DNA of 64,000 bases, taken from CAWAYR01 sp050250875 (GTDB lineage: Bacteria; Acidobacteriota; Vicinamibacteria; Vicinamibacterales; UBA2999). The translations under genes and the position numbers were made by a program. The stretch covers positions 1,488,001 to 1,552,000 of the forward strand of contig JBFWNV010000001.1 in NCBI GenBank assembly GCA_050250875.1, in the 5' to 3' direction. Shown here in pieces: positions 63,142-64,000 of the stretch. Under the pieces are notes generated by a model that worked only from the letters and a program-made list of their open reading frames with translations, was not told the DNA's origin and did no database searches. The stretch's first letter is position 1, and each line of letters starts with the position of its first letter.

Positions 63142-63489
63142 CTACAGCCGCGCGTCGCGGCGGCCCATGCCGACTGCGACGAGCAGCCACGCCGCCGTCA
63201 GTGCGGTGAACCCGACCAGCAGCGTGACGAGTGCCTCGGCCGCACCGACCGCCATCACCCGCGGGATGTCCGGCGCCGGGTCGCGCCGCCAGACCACGCT
63301 CAGGGCGTTGATGAGGCCGAGGACCGCCCCGGCCAGCGACGCGAACAGCCCGGCCAGCGACAGCGGCCGCATCAGCGCGAGATTGCGTTCGGTGGGGCGC
63401 AACAGGTAGACCACCCCCATCACCAGCGGCACGAGGCCGAGCGCGAGGCTCAGCCTGGCGAACAATCCAGCCTGTCGCAACATCTCCAT
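63142..63489 (-). CDS. Small membrane protein of unknown function
   Basis: 115 residues with about three membrane helices: LFARLSLALGLVPLVMGVVY, SLAGLFASLAGAVLGLINAL and VTLLVGFTALTAAWLLVAVG. The polar linker carries PTERNLALMRP and RRDPAPDIP. It resembles MotA/TolQ/ExbB-like or small integral proteins with a PD/LI motif (AGAVLGLINAL), but the match is too thin for a name. It faces the partial ECF sigma gene across 96 bases and precedes the sigma/kinase pair, but whether they share a transcript is unclear. Confidence 0.7.
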   Translation of the reverse strand: MEMLRQAGLFARLSLALGLVPLVMGVVYLLRPTERNLALMRPLSLAGLFASLAGAVLGLINALSVVWRRDPAPDIPRVMAVGAAEALVTLLVGFTALTAAWLLVAVGMGRRDARL

Positions 63490-63550
63490 GGCACCTCCCG
63501 ATGCGAGCCGTCAACCGGGATCAACGCACCGGACGCCTCGTCGTGACGGT

Positions 63551-63576
63551 TGTCACGGCCGCGGCGCTCGTGCGTT
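63551..63576 (+). promoter_or_regulatory. Candidate ECF-type promoter (TGTCAC-N16-CGTT)
   Basis: TGTCAC (63551-63556) and CGTT (63573-63576) are 16 bases apart, like the -35/-10 pairs of some self-regulated ECF sigma genes. The next start codon is 9 bases downstream. The TGTCAC also lies in the perfect inverted repeat CGTGAC-GGTT-GTCACG (63542-63557). Confidence 0.4.
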
Positions 63577-63585
63577 AGTACCGAC

Positions 63586-64000
63586 ATGGAGCGGGAAACC
63601 GAGCTGGCGCTCGTCGAACGGCTGCGCCAGGGCCAGGCCGACGCCTTCGACGACGTGCACGCGGCGTTCAACGTCCCGCTCTTCACCTTCCTCGTCCGGC
63701 TGTCCCGCCGCCGCGACGTGGCCGAGGATCTGCTCGAAGAGACGTGGCTGCGACTCGTCACCCACGCCAGGCGCCTGCGGCCCGACACCCGGCTGGGGCC
63801 GTGGCTCTTCACCGTGGCCCGCAACCTCCACACCAGCTTCCGCCGGTCGCGGCTGCTGGAGGACTCGGCGGCCACCAGCCTGATGGGGCTGTGGCCGGTC
63901 GGCCGCGCCGGGTCGTCGCCGTTCGAGGCCACCGCGGCCAGCGAACTCGAGCGCCGGATCGAACGGGCGCTGGCGGCCCTGCCGGTGGCCTCGCGCGAGG
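63586..64000 (+). CDS. ECF sigma factor, N-terminal part (cut by the window end)
   Basis: 138 codons to the window edge. Region 2 is complete: ETELALVERLRQGQADAFDD, FNVPLFTFLVRLSRRRDVAE, DLLEETWLRLVTHARRL and RLGPWLFTVARNLHTSFRR. A linker then leads to the start of region 4 (LERRIERALAALPVASRE). The 16-base spaced TGTCAC/CGTT promoter just upstream and the tiny leader suggest autoregulation by its own product. Its anti-sigma or targets would be beyond the window. Confidence 0.9.
   Translation, partial: MERETELALVERLRQGQADAFDDVHAAFNVPLFTFLVRLSRRRDVAEDLLEETWLRLVTHARRLRPDTRLGPWLFTVARNLHTSFRRSRLLEDSAATSLMGLWPVGRAGSSPFEATAASELERRIERALAALPVASRE

Overview
The window reads as chromosome of a soil-type Acidobacteriota, most likely a Vicinamibacteria-like lineage. 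This is inference from gene content, with no marker gene present. The DNA is very GC-rich. It carries three large MacB/FtsX-type permeases with the architecture known as acidobacterial duplicated orphan permeases (ADOP), two of them with the N-terminal prefix domain and all tied to PadR regulators. It also has two transmembrane Ser/Thr kinases with beta-propeller or TPR sensor parts, an ECF sigma factor next to one kinase, and many Tat- or Sec-exported hydrolases. Starts are often GTG, and ATGA/GTGA stop-start overlaps are common. No tRNA, rRNA, CRISPR array, prophage or transposase gene was seen.

Layout. 1-4.6 kb: tail of a parvulin isomerase, a kinase with a propeller, a small zincin-like protein and a winged-helix/FHA regulator. 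4.7-8.8 kb: a c-type cytochrome with a PHM-like copper domain plus a partner, divergent from a Tat-exported metallo-beta-lactamase-fold hydrolase. 8.9-15 kb: a sulfatase with a small secreted protein, and a three-subunit periplasmic molybdenum hydroxylase. 15.2-19.2 kb: three chained exported proteins including an RCC1-repeat protein. 19.3-23.9 kb: a heterodimeric ABC exporter with a DUF1835 gene. 24-30.5 kb: an exported protein abutting an ADOP remnant, two intact ADOP permeases and their PadR regulator.

30.5-37.9 kb is the clearest metabolic unit. A LysR regulator is divergent from an uncharacterised conserved gene, hppD, a Rieske ferredoxin, hmgA, fahA and an alpha/beta hydrolase, i.e. homogentisate-route tyrosine/phenylalanine catabolism. 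No maleylacetoacetate isomerase is recognisable in it. 38.1-41.6 kb: a Tat-exported amidohydrolase, a two-gene MNT/HEPN module whose nucleotidyltransferase carries an N-terminal ribbon-helix-helix segment, and a glyoxalase-fold protein. 41.6-48.9 kb: exported proteins of unknown role, an MFS transporter, an M20 amidohydrolase, a serine hydrolase and a broken LysR gene. 48.9-53.5 kb: an NTF2-like protein, then a 1006-residue phospholipase-D-like protein translationally coupled to an LpxR-type lipid A deacylase. 53.5-59.8 kb: a third ADOP with its PadR, divergent from a Tat-exported amidase, then secreted proteins. 59.8-64 kb: a kinase/TPR protein coupled to an ECF sigma factor, a small membrane protein and the start of another ECF sigma factor.

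Two families of short palindromic repeats are scattered through the window. One is a ~75-nt dimer built on GGGGTCAGACCCC (15.0, 19.2, 35.3 kb). The other is a ~30-nt element built on GGGACAG...GTCCC (41.5 kb, and inside the coding sequence at 49.9 kb). They sit directly on operon junctions, domain boundaries and gene ends, and are the most unusual non-coding signal here.
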